Source: Iris pallida (lineage: Eukaryota > Streptophyta > Magnoliopsida > Asparagales > Iridaceae). From it: a stretch of 64,000 nt of DNA. The position numbers and the translations under genes were made by a program. The notes under the pieces are model-generated. The model was not told the DNA's origin. It worked only from the letters and a program-made list of their open reading frames with translations, and made no database searches. Location: assembly GCA_029216955.1 (NCBI GenBank), contig JANAVB010012195.1, forward strand, positions 914,857 through 978,856, in the 5' to 3' direction. Below are positions 11,501-20,760 of the stretch, piece after piece (the first letter of the stretch is position 1; each line of letters starts with the position of its first letter).

Positions 11501-11512
11501 TGGGGCGTTACA
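8503..11512 (+). repeat. 3' LTR of the Tekay element (3010 bp)
   Basis: This is the second copy of 383-3492, TGTGATGACC to GGGCGTTACA, with the same order of parts and scattered substitutions. The 60-bp minisatellite occupies 9101-9520 (about seven units). The 11-bp inverted repeats are at 10461-10471/10491-10501 and 10654-10664/10684-10694. The target duplication GCATA follows at 11513-11517. Confidence 0.92.
9101..9520 (+). repeat. 60-bp minisatellite in the 3' LTR, 7 units
   Basis: This is the same 60-bp unit as at 961-1500, in about seven copies. Units are more uniform than in the 5' LTR. The long ORFs over this array on both strands come from the period being a multiple of three. Confidence 0.93.
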
Positions 11513-12011
11513 GCATATCACCCAAAACCTGAGATTGGTTCCCTGTTTACACTACACTGATGTTAACACAGTAACCTATCACTATATTATATTACGCACA
11601 TACCCTCACATGTACACACACACACACATTAATTCACATTGATATACCATGCACACACACATAGATTTATGCACTAGCCTACCACTTTGACACTACCACT
11701 CTACTGTTTCCTATTAGCTAGCTGTCATGGACATATTATATTCTCACAGATTTTACACAAACACACATGTATTCCTCTCCCTATCACTTATGTAGCTATA
11801 GGTAAATGTGTGCTATTTAAATTAAATTAGATATAGTTTGATATGTTAAATATGTGGGAATATGCATAATGTGTGATTAGCCTATAGCTCATAGCCTGTG
11901 TGTATGGCATGGATGCCAGTTAAGGTGTGTTGTTGGCTTGTATAGTCTAGATATTGTGTGTGTATGCTAGAATAGGCTGGTTAGGCTTAGTAAGACTTGT
12001 TTGGGTTAGGC

Positions 12012-12057
12012 TTGACCTAGTTGACCTAGTTTGACTAGAGTTGACCGAGGGTTGACT
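12012..12057 (+). promoter_or_regulatory. Cluster of five W-box motifs
   Basis: TTGACC or TTGACT occurs five times in 46 nt (12012, 12021, 12031, 12041, 12052), all matching the WRKY-binding W-box TTGACY. It lies upstream of the shared GGCGAGTACATTCTCTGA motif. Similar clusters occupy the same relative place at 31896-32117 and, inverted, 34966-35115. Function is inferred; the array could also be simple slippage of a CTAGTTGAC unit. Confidence 0.45.
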
Positions 12058-12664
12058 TTAGCCTAGATTGATCCCAAATATTATGTAGATGTATTATAGC
12101 AGTCTATTATATTATTTTAGACTTATAGTGACTTGTACTGTTCTATAGGAGACAGACACCACTCCTCGGACAGTAGATTCTCTTCAGATACTCAGGATAC
12201 CAGGCGAGTACATTCTCTGATCATTTCATATCCTATTTAGGAGTATATTTCCTGTTTTAGATTACTTTACTTGATGCTGACACGTTGGAAACACGGATTA
12301 GTACTATATGGATCTTGTCGTGTGATGTTATCCCCTTAGCGGATACATCGGGTATTTCATGTTCGTATACTTTATCATGAGCATCGTGTACTCCTTGTGT
12401 TCGTGCTATTCATGTACAAATCGTGTGAAATCGTGTATACTCATGTGCTTACATGATCTTCGTGTACGACTATACTTCGTGTGCAATAACATAACTTGGC
12501 TAGATCCTTGTGTATTAATTGGGGCGGGGGAGTAGAAGTGTTTATGTATTCAATCCAGTAGATTACTCGTGTACAACCTCTTTAGATTACTCGTATACAA
12601 CATCGTGTCGTTTACACATCCGTCTTGTACTCTGAATCACTAGCACTGTTAGTTCTCATATATA

Positions 12665-12937
12665 TTGTATCTATTTACTTACAGTCTTCCTTTTTACATC
12701 ACGTTGTTCTTTCAGTTTCCTGTATCTTACTCTCTAGCATGTTTATATTTTCTAACCTATTATGATTTGTTGAGATGTACTGTACTCGCTCCTGTCCTGA
12801 CTGGACCTGTTGAAAATATTATAGAGGACGAGGCTGAGGCGTTCTGCCCTACCTATTATGGGGCGACCATAGAGGACTGTTGTGACCTGGACCAGCAGCA
12901 GGACCCACTAGCAGTGGATGACACTCCCTTAGACTAG
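12665..12937 (+). other. Small LTR ORF with an acidic conserved C-terminus
   Basis: The ORF has 90 codons. The last 48 codons (12794-12937, stop included) encode an acidic tail containing EDCCDLDQQQDPLA and are shared without indels with the minus-strand copy 34058-34201. By hand count 18 codons differ, 10 synonymously and 8 not, which is more synonymous change than free drift predicts. The upstream hydrophobic part is poorly conserved and may not be coding. No known family is recognised. Confidence 0.35.
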
Positions 12938-13186
12938 GATGTCTTTCATTGTATCTATTTCTGGATTACTGTATTAAGATTCTGAGATGTTATTTGGGAT
13001 ATGTATTATCTTAGACACTTAGACTTTATCTGGATTGTATCTCTGTGGATTTCATTCTGTTCTATCTATCTATCTTTTATCATGCTCTACCTTAGATGTG
13101 ATTGAGACTGTATTTGCTATGTCACCTCCATTCGGAGTGTATATACTGTACAGGTACCTTTTATATTGTTAGATGTTGACCTAGGA

Positions 13187-13220
13187 CAGCATTCTACCAC
13201 CGACACTGTGGCGTAGGCTA
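13187..13220 (+). ncRNA. 34-nt conserved LTR stem-loop (copy 1)
   Basis: The strand reads CAGC, ATT, CTAC, C, then a partly paired inner stem and loop, then GTAG and GCTA. The CTAC/GTAG stem is intact. The outer CAGC/GCTG stem has one G-to-A mismatch and the inner stem one mismatch. The LTR ends 47 nt later. See the matching entries at 33354, 33769, 38721, 45496, 59632 and 63626. Confidence 0.55.
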
Positions 13221-13268
13221 GACGTACCTACGTCTCGTACCCTTACTCTAGGGTACGGGTCATGACAC

Positions 13269-15392
13269 AAAGTATGGTACGACAAAGAGCCGTCATACAA
13301 TCACCTGCAAGTGTTTGATTGTAAGACCTTCGTACATGTATCGAAGGACGAGAGGTCCAAACTTGAGCCGAAGACAAGGCGGTGCATCTTCGTCGGCTAT
13401 GGTCGGGATGAGTTTGGCTATAGACTCTACGACCCAGTGGGAAGAAAGCTCTACAGAAGCAGGGACGTGGTATTCGTCTAGGATCAGACCATGACCAACA
13501 CTCAGGATTCTGAGACACCTTCTGAGGCTAAGGAATTGCCTGAGTTAGAGTCATTTCGCTTCGAGCAGTTTCCAGAGGATATCGCAGAGGATCTAGTTAT
13601 GGGGAAGCTAATGCATGGAGTTGCTCCCAACCTTGATCATCAGCCTGCTGATGGTGGTCAAGGTGTCCCTCAGGAGGATGAGCATTCCAGAGAGACAGTT
13701 TCTGAAGGGGAAAAGACTGTTGGTATACAGCCAGCACCAGTGGCTCCATTGAGAAGGAGCGAAAGAGATCGTCGACCATCTATGAGATACTTACTGGGTG
13801 AGTATATGCTACTGACTGACGGAAGAGATCCCGAAAGCTTTGCAGAGGCTATGGAAGATGAACACAGAAAGGAGTGGATGCAGGCTATGCAGGAGGAGAT
13901 GAGTTACTTACACGCCAATTCCACTTATGAGCTGGTACGGTTGCTAAAGGAAAAGAAGGCTTTGAAGAATCGATGGGTGTTTAGAGTGAAGCAGACGGAT
14001 GATGCTACTCGCCCTCGATACAAAGCGAGGCTGGCAGTTAAAGGCTACGGTCAGCAAAAAGACGTGGATTATGAAAAAATCTTTTCGCCAATCGTCAAGC
14101 AGTAGTATATTCGGGTGGTGCTAGCATTGGCAGCCAGTTTCGACTTGAAGGTCGAGCAGATGGAAATGAAGACAACATTCCTCTACAGTGATCTTAAGGA
14201 GGAGTTATATATGTAGCAGCCAGAGGGATTCTGTGAGAAGGACAAGTCACATTTGGTCTGCTGGTTGAGGAAGAGCTTATATGGTCTGAAGCAGGCTCCG
14301 AAGCAGTGGTACAAGAAGTTTGAGTCATTTATGGGAGAGCATAGTTATGCACGGACGACGTCGGACCATTACGTATTTGTAAGGTACTTTATCGAGGATG
14401 ATTTCATCATTTTATTGCTCTATGTTGATGACATACTATTAGTGGGTCGGAATGCCACTAGGATAGCGGAGTTGAAGCACCAACTGGGCGCAGCCTTCTC
14501 TATGAAGAATTTGGGTGCAGCAACGACTATTCTTGGGAAGGAGATCAGCCAAGAGAGAGAGTTGAAGATGCTACATTTGTCCCAAAAGAAGTACATTCAT
14601 CGGGTACTTCAGGGTTTCGGGATGGACGGGTCGAAGAAAGTGAGTTGTCCCCTTGCGGCTCACTTTAAGTTCACTGAGAAGCAGTGTCCATCTACCGAAG
14701 AAAAAAAAGAAGATATGGAGCGGGTTCTATATGCCTCTGCTGTGGGAAACCTTATATATGCTATGGTGTATACGAGGCCAGACATCGCTCATGCAGTTGG
14801 CACAGTTAGCAAGTACCTTTCAAATCCTGGAAGGGTACATTGGAGTACGATCAAGTGGATTCTACGATACCTTCAAGGCACTGCTGATTGGAGACTTTCT
14901 TTTGGTGGTGACGAGCCGAAGCTGTTTGGGTATACCGACGCTGATATGACTAAAGATGTAGATACGAGGCGATCGACTTCGGGCTATGTGATAATATTTG
15001 CTGGAGGAGCGGTATCGTGGCAGTCGCAATTGCAGAAGTGTGTTGCCTTGTCGACGATAGAGGCAGAGTACATTACAGCGACTGAGGCTTACAAGGAGTT
15101 GATGTGGATGAAAAAGCTGTTGCAGGAAATGGGGCTGAAGCAAGAGCAGTATACTTTGCTTTGCGACAGTCAGAGTGCTATTCACCTTGTGAAGAATCAG
15201 ACCTTTCATAGCCGGTCTAAGCACATCGAGACTCGGTATCATTGGATATGGGATGTGGTTAAGAAGAAGGACGCGATGCTTGAGAAGGTCCATACTGATG
15301 ACAATGGAGCGGACATGCTCACGAAGGTTCTACCAAGGGAAAAGTTTGATTACTATAGACAGATCGTCGAAATGACGAGTTCCTCCACCTAG
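13269..15392 (+). pseudogene. pol: Ty1/copia pol remnant: integrase end, RT, RNase H
   Basis: One frame runs from the end of integrase to the stop at 15390 with three stops (13479, 14103, 14214) and no frameshift. The first codons (KVWYDKEPSYNHLQVFDC, then KTRRCIFVGYGRDEFGYRLY) are the copia integrase C-terminal region. RT follows with ALKNRWVFRVKQ, YKARLAVKGYGQ, SLYGLKQAPKQWYKKF and the catalytic YVDD (14421-14432). RNase H shows FGYTDAD, STSGYVIIFAGGAVSWQS, ALSTIEAEYITATEA, CDSQSAIHLVKN and SKHIETRYHWI. The start is missing because the LTR ending at 13267 interrupts integrase; gag, protease and the 5' LTR lie left of the window. Confidence 0.92.
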
Positions 15393-15396
15393 TTGT

Positions 15397-15407
15397 GAAG
15401 GGGGAGA
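15397..15407 (+). other. Copia polypurine tract
   Basis: GAAGGGGGAGA lies just after the pol stop and two bases before the LTR. This is the usual copia arrangement for priming plus-strand DNA. Confidence 0.85.
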
Positions 15408-15729
15408 TTTATTGGAGTTGGTGGGGTTCCCAGCCTATATGGAGAATACCCCGGAGAGCGACGAGCGCCATCCATATGTCGGAGAAGCTCGGGGAGTGCA
15501 TAGATCCTATTTTGGAACATATATGGTAAGAAAAGATATGATTAGATTTCCATATTTACTTTGATCATATATTTATGATTGGACCCTTCATATATTAGCT
15601 TTTCATATAATTGGGCTTCCAATTATTACAAGCAAATTATGATTGGATTTCCATTAAATATATGATTGATGCATATTGGAAGTTTCCATATATATATATT
15701 GGCATTCCATGTATAGATTACCAAGGGCT

Positions 15730-15736
15730 TATAAAA
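15730..15736 (+). promoter_or_regulatory. TATA box of the copia LTR
   Basis: TATAAAA in the context GGGCTTATAAAAGGGT is a strong TATA match at the expected place in a copia LTR. No transcript data are visible. Confidence 0.6.
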
Positions 15737-15786
15737 GGGTAATGCATGCTTGAAAACTCATCTCAAAATAAGAGTGCTTTACAATC

Positions 15787-15789
<3 letters not shown>

Positions 15790-15818
<29 letters not shown>
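15790..15818 (+). repeat. GA microsatellite
   Basis: This is an uninterrupted (GA)n run of about 29 nt inside the copia LTR. Confidence 0.95.
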
Positions 15819-15822
<4 letters not shown>

Positions 15823-16159
15823 AAGGACTATTTTGAAGGAGAGATTGCTTCGAATAATTTTTTGGCATCTCTTGTTCTTCGGAGTTCGCAATCAAAATTT
15901 TTTTTTCTTTCAAGTGAGTGGTGGTGATCCGTGTTGGATCAGGAGGAGCTTGTAGAGGGTATAATCTTTTTATTCCATTAGTAGAGGTTCTTCATGGTTG
16001 GACTCCGATCATCCCGTGGTTTTTCCTGCAAGGGTTTTCCACGTCAAAAATCTTTGTGTCTGCGATTGTGTTTGGCATTTTTGGTTTGTGTGCTTTTGCT
16101 CGGTTCTCTCGCAGAACTTTCTGGTTTGGGGGAACGGTTTCCGCGCTTCGTTCCCAACA

Positions 16160-16731
16160 AAAACCAAACATGGTAATATAGGTTTCGCACCCTAAATTTC
16201 CAAGGTAATAAATACGGTTCCACGTACATGAACCTTAAGTGTCAAAAGACAAGTTTGACCATCTATACAAACTTTATCATCTTCCTATCTGTTTGCAAAA
16301 CATAACCCCAATTTCATTTTTCTCTCCATTTGCAAAACCTAACCCCAATTTTACTTTCTTCCCTATTTAAAAAAACATAATTTCCTAATCCTATCATAAT
16401 TCCCTAATTCCTCTAATTAAACGCAAATTGTAGCCCTATTTTGAAAATAAATTTTATAGCCAAAACCAAACATGGTAATATAGGTTTCGTACCCTAAATT
16501 TCCAAGGTAATAAATACAGTTCCACGTACATGAACCTTAAGTGTCAAAAGATAAGTTTGACCATCTAAACAAACTTTATCATCTTTCTATCTGTTTGCAA
16601 AACATAACCCCCAATTTCATTTTTCTCTCCATTTGCAAAACCTAACCCCAATTTTACCTTCTTCCCTATTTGAAAAAACCTAATTTCCTAATCCTATCAT
16701 AATTTCCTAATTAAACGTAGACTGTAGCCCT
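16160..16731 (+). repeat. 302-bp tandem duplication next to the copia LTR
   Basis: The segment beginning AACCAAACATGGTAATATAGG is repeated at an offset of about 302 bp (near 16162 and 16464) with few differences. Both copies contain ATTTGCAAAACCTAACCCC-like repeats. The first copy is cut by the copia LTR end at 16159, so copia landed in a pre-existing tandem array. No coding potential is seen. Confidence 0.85.
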
Positions 16732-16773
16732 AACACACACACACACACACACACACACTCTCTCTCTCTCTCC
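16732..16773 (+). repeat. Compound (AC)n(TC)n microsatellite
   Basis: About 26 nt of AC repeats are followed by about 16 nt of TC repeats. It marks the end of the second tandem copy. Confidence 0.95.
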
Positions 16774-16789
16774 ACTACTAGTGAAGCAT

Positions 16790-18618
16790 TTGGCAACCAC
16801 TATAATGCCCCGCTCTATTTGGTTCAATGAGATAGTTTATTGGTGTAGTGCCATTTGGCTTGGATTCATTCAGAGGCTTGTTCAGAGTTGTGCTCAGTTG
16901 AGGTAGAGTGTCCCTTCAGGTTGGTGGTTTCGATAACCCTTCCTTTACTTTACCTTCACATTTAATAAAAAAGGATGTTGCATGTTTAGTTCGTTATATT
17001 ATAAGTTGTTGCATGCTAATAAAAAAGTCCATATAGATAAGAGAGTAATCTCATTTGTATCTAGCTGCTATAGAACATGAAAATATTAACTTGCTGTTAG
17101 AGGTAGACTTTCATAGTACTACTTTAAATATGGACTTTGCTCTCATGTTATACATTTGTGTAAAGTAGAACTACTTATCCCATCATGGACTATCTAGATT
17201 GTTGATACAAAAGAATAGATTTTTTTTTTATTGTTGCAATATCTTACCACATAGATTATGGCACTGTAGTTAGTGTTATCATTTGGATCGAAGTATTGTT
17301 GTTTTATAAAATTAGACTATAAATTGTATTTTAGAGAAAAAACATGTGGGAAGAGTTTGGGACTGTTGGGTCGCTAAGACAGTGTACCTAGAATGGGAAC
17401 TGCGTAAGTACAATATTATGGTAAGAGAGATGGTATAGAATATATTAGTTTTTACCATGAATTTGTGTAGAGTCTAGATGTTCACGCATTTGCATGGTCA
17501 TGGACAACTTGTGCATAAGGTTTATAAGTTTTTCGAACGAGCGCGAGACTTTGGGATCGATTCAGCCTAGGAGAAACAGTATCAATGTAGTGGCACGGGT
17601 AGCGGAGCTAGCTAAAGTACTGGCACTCATAATTTTAGAACTTTCAGTGGGGATCGCTACGTTACACTGAAAGATCATCGTCTAACCGAGCTACGGTCCA
17701 AGATGGCTTATGATGCCATGACCTTCATATAAGTTAGGATGCATTCTAACATCAATATGCTTGGAGGTCTATCAAATTGGTTTAAGAGACAAGTGCATTG
17801 CACACTATATATTCTATGAGCCTAATGATTATCTTTCATAGAGACACGCTTGTGGCACTTGAGTATGGATAGTTTTGAATGATATTATTTTACTGGCAGG
17901 GAAGGACATGAAGGTAAGTAGAACTATGTTACTTTGTTGTGTGACACTTTATGTCTATGACACAAGTATGCTTTAGTTCTATGTAATGTAACTGATCATA
18001 AGACAAAATTAGAAAGATCGCATAAGTTTGTTTGTACTCACATAATGAACATGTTGGTTCTATTTAGTAGGCAAGAGACAACTCACTAGTGCATATTCAT
18101 GTGGTGATCCCCACTAGATCTCTACAGGTGCGGAGTTCGCATGGACGAATTAGGCATTGTAGCTTAGTTGGCGATCGTAACATTGCAAATCAAAGATATG
18201 GCTGATTTTGTATAAAGGACATAATGTATGAGAGCCGGGTGAAATGAGTATGTTCTAGTTTTGATTCTAGATACCAAATATCTTAAATCTAACAACAATC
18301 AAGTTTTAGAATCTACAATGTTGAGAGCCAAGTGAAATTAATATGTTCTACTTTTGATTCTCAGTATAGGGAATGGACGTGGTTTAATTGTCAACATATT
18401 CAAAGTGTGGTAACTAGGTGAATGGGCATTTGAGATCCAAAATGAGTGTAAGTATTTGGGTTGGGATGAAAATAGAGGTCTAAGTCAAGCCGCCGCTACT
18501 CCGTTACAATATCTAGGTTTTGCAACTTGTTCCCCTGGAGGAAACATTGGCTAAGAGCATACACAAAGTGGCGGAAACCTTTTAATTAGGCCGATGTTAA
18601 GAGCATGCACAAAGTGTT
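16790..18618 (+). mobile_element. Decayed LTR fragment, same family as solo LTR 20761-23140
   Basis: No ORF is credible. The beginning resembles the TGYAATGCCCCGC start of the 20761 LTR. The segment around GGTCATGGACAACTTGT (17496-17760) runs parallel to 21748-22000, and GGACATAATGTATG recurs in both (18215 and 22776). It is AT-rich and strongly diverged, so it is an old copy. Its right end is not clean and is followed by the inverted copy at 18619. Confidence 0.55.
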
Positions 18619-19937
18619 TGTCACGTCCCGATTCTGCTAAATTATTTGTCCTTGTATCTATTTTTGTTGAATTGATCGATCTCGCTTAGTCGTGATGTCG
18701 TACAAGTCTAATTTGCACATGTACAATATAATAATGTGCATTTGATAAAATATTTGAAACAACATGTTAAAATCCCACAATCACAGAGAGTTGAAGATGC
18801 ATAATAGAAAAAAATGCTTTTCATTAATAACTTGCAATGAAATGCAAGGTCGTAATTACATGAGATATGTCGTTGCGGCTATATTCATTGAAATAACAAA
18901 ATGTTTAATAAAATGTTATAAAATAATACTTGTCGTTCCATACATTTACATCATTTTGTACATTTGAAACCAAAAAGCCTTTGAGATGAATCGGCTTCAA
19001 AATACTTCAAAATAGGAAGAGCTTTCAGTCGTCTCTCGGACTTCAGCTTCAGTTTATAGTCGTGCACCTGCAACATTCTCGTCGTCCGGAGAATTGGGAA
19101 ATAGTACACTTAGGAATGTACTAGTGAGCAAGACGAATCAATTTGCCTAAATCGACACTTTTTATTAACGGAAGTATGCATTCAGAGTTATCTTGCTATT
19201 TAGACTAGATGAATTATAGTTCATATCGATGACATACTTGAAAGCAGTAAACACATATATTTGATCATTCCTTACCATGGTCGACGTATCTGTCCCTCCA
19301 CAAAACAAAGACATAACACTTACCACCTGCATAAGACAATAAATGAGCATAATATCTATCTTATATGCGGTCATTGGTGATACTGACACCATGAAGGATG
19401 ATTACATGGCATTATGACGCACCCTATCAGCCTAGGTTGCAGGTCCAACTGGAGGTCTCGTAATGCCTCGTGCTTGGGAGGTCTCGTAATGCCTCGTGCC
19501 AAGCACGATTGCCTAATTTTCCCTAGGTCGATTCGGTTCTGGTGGCCGAATACCATTTCGAGGAAAGTTAATCCTTGTGCACAAGTTGTCCATAACTTTG
19601 CGAATGCATGAACAATTTTATCTATAAAACATATACATGACACAAAACAGAATTAAACAGTATAATGCATAAACTCATGCAACAGTTCATTTTTCTCAAA
19701 GTCGTATGTCCCGATTTGGCGACCGTAGGCACCAAACACCCTGAGGCACCATGCCATAATCGACGTTTCATTATTCCTTTCCTTCTAATAGTTTCACAAT
19801 TTCTAACTAAAAGTGCTCGCTTTGCGTACGAAGCTTATCGTTTCAATTTTAAAACATAATTATACAAGATAGCTAAAATTACCCCATATTCTATATCTTA
19901 GTGATACAACATGTATTTAACAGGGCATCGTTAATTT
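18619..19937 (-). mobile_element. Decayed LTR fragment of the 20761 family, minus strand
   Basis: It begins TGTCACGTCCCG, the counterpart of TGCCACGCCCCG, which is the reverse complement of the 20761 LTR's 3' end. The segment CCTAGGTCGATTCGG to ACAAGTTGTCCAT (19522-19590) corresponds to the reverse complement of 21748-21825. A 26-bp block with GGAGGTCTCGTAATGCCTCG is duplicated in tandem at about 19452-19503. It is cut at 19937 by the next Tekay-like LTR. Confidence 0.55.
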
Positions 19938-20530
19938 TGTCACTCCCGTTTTTCGTTATACGTATCTTCAGTATATGTGTATGGATTTCTGACATCTGTC
20001 ACGTGGCTTGTACTTTGACTTATCTTGCTTAGCCTTGACTTGGCTTAATCTTGACTTGGTTTAGTTTTGTTTGGTTCATCTTGGCTTGGTTTGGTTTGGT
20101 TTGGGTTGAGATGAGAGGGTTGATATAAAAATCAACTTCTCTCTCTCTCTCCTCCATTAAATTCATTTACTTCTTCTTCTTCATTTACTCCTCCACCAAA
20201 CCCTAGGCAAGCGCAACTTGCTCCATGAAGGATCTTTATTTTTATTGTTCCGTCTCCTTCCCTACATAATTCTAAGCATCTTTAGAACTTGAAATTTTCG
20301 ATTTTGATGAATATATTTTTGTAGATCTAAGTTTTAACTTTTTCTTATTTTTCTTGGTTTTGATCTCTAAACACTTGTTATTTACAAAAACTAATGGTTT
20401 TATGTTGTGGGAAATTCAATTCTACCCAATTTTGGCTTTTGAACCGCTTAATTTTGACTTATTTTGAAGAAGTTATGACATTTTTTTGTTCATGGATTCC
20501 CGCACATCTTCGGTGCTGCTGGGACGATAA

Positions 20531-20760
20531 ACAGTGCCGTGCATCTGCGCTCTGCACGGCATAGGCAGTTTCGTCCGCACGTACTGCACGTTTCGCGTAC
20601 CGTGCTACCGCCCGATTCGTTCGCCGTGTACCTGTGCCCTGTAGCCAATTTGGTCCGTGCGCGCCGCGCATCCGCGCGATTTATTTGTCGTACGTCGTGG
20701 CCAATTTGGTCCGCACGTCGCGTGCCCGTACGATTCGTTTGCCGCGTGCCTGCGCACCAT
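20531..20760 (+). repeat. GC-rich minisatellite in the LTR (part 1; part 2 at 23146-23265)
   Basis: Imperfect repeats are built on CCAATTTGGTCCGCACG and CGATTCGTTTGCCGCGTGCC, with short palindromes such as GTGC-CTGC-GCAC. The array is split by the solo LTR at 20761 and continues at 23146-23265. It occupies the same LTR position as the AT-rich 60-bp array of the 383 element, between the leader and the CTATTTTCTAGC block, but is unrelated in sequence. Confidence 0.75.

Larger units (their letters stand above)
383..11512 (+). mobile_element. Ty3/gypsy chromovirus, Tekay/Del type, full length but dead
   Basis: Both LTRs begin TGTGATGACC and end GTTACA. The element is flanked by GTATA (378-382) and GCATA (11513-11517), a 5-bp target duplication with one C/T change. 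The order LTR, PBS, gag, protease, RT, RNase H, integrase, chromodomain-like tail, PPT, LTR is that of a plant chromovirus. LTRs of about 3 kb and a C-terminal block with the motif ILDRREK fit the Tekay/Del clade. The polyprotein is one reading frame broken by about twelve stops and one frameshift, so the copy cannot supply proteins. It sits inside another LTR (1-382 and 11513-13267). Confidence 0.9.
11513..13267 (+). mobile_element. Right part of the host LTR, probably a solo LTR inside copia
   Basis: This continues 1-382 after the Tekay insertion and ends TACGGGTCATGACA (to 13267), directly against copia integrase codons at 13269. The last 1.1 kb match the minus-strand solo LTR 33722-37527, including the block around GGCGAGTACATTCTCTGA (12203-12220) and the ORF 12794-12937. 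It contains CA-rich simple repeats (about 11600-11790), a TTGAC cluster and the 34-nt stem-loop. No internal element sequence separates it from copia, so a solo or terminal LTR is inferred. The left target duplication lies outside the window; the right one would be CAAAG (13268-13272). Confidence 0.8.
15410..16159 (+). repeat. 3' LTR of the copia element (750 bp)
   Basis: The LTR runs from TATTGG (TGTTGG with a G-to-A change at position 2) to CCAACA. It contains TATAAAA at 15730-15736, about 320 bp into the LTR, which would start transcription near 15760, and a GA microsatellite (15790-15818) in the predicted leader. The target duplication cannot be checked because the 5' LTR is outside the window. 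Confidence 0.85.

Noticed and set aside
14653..15293. ORFs at 14653-14949 (+) and 14862-15293 (-)
   Set aside because: Shadows of the copia RT/RNase H frame 14253-15392.
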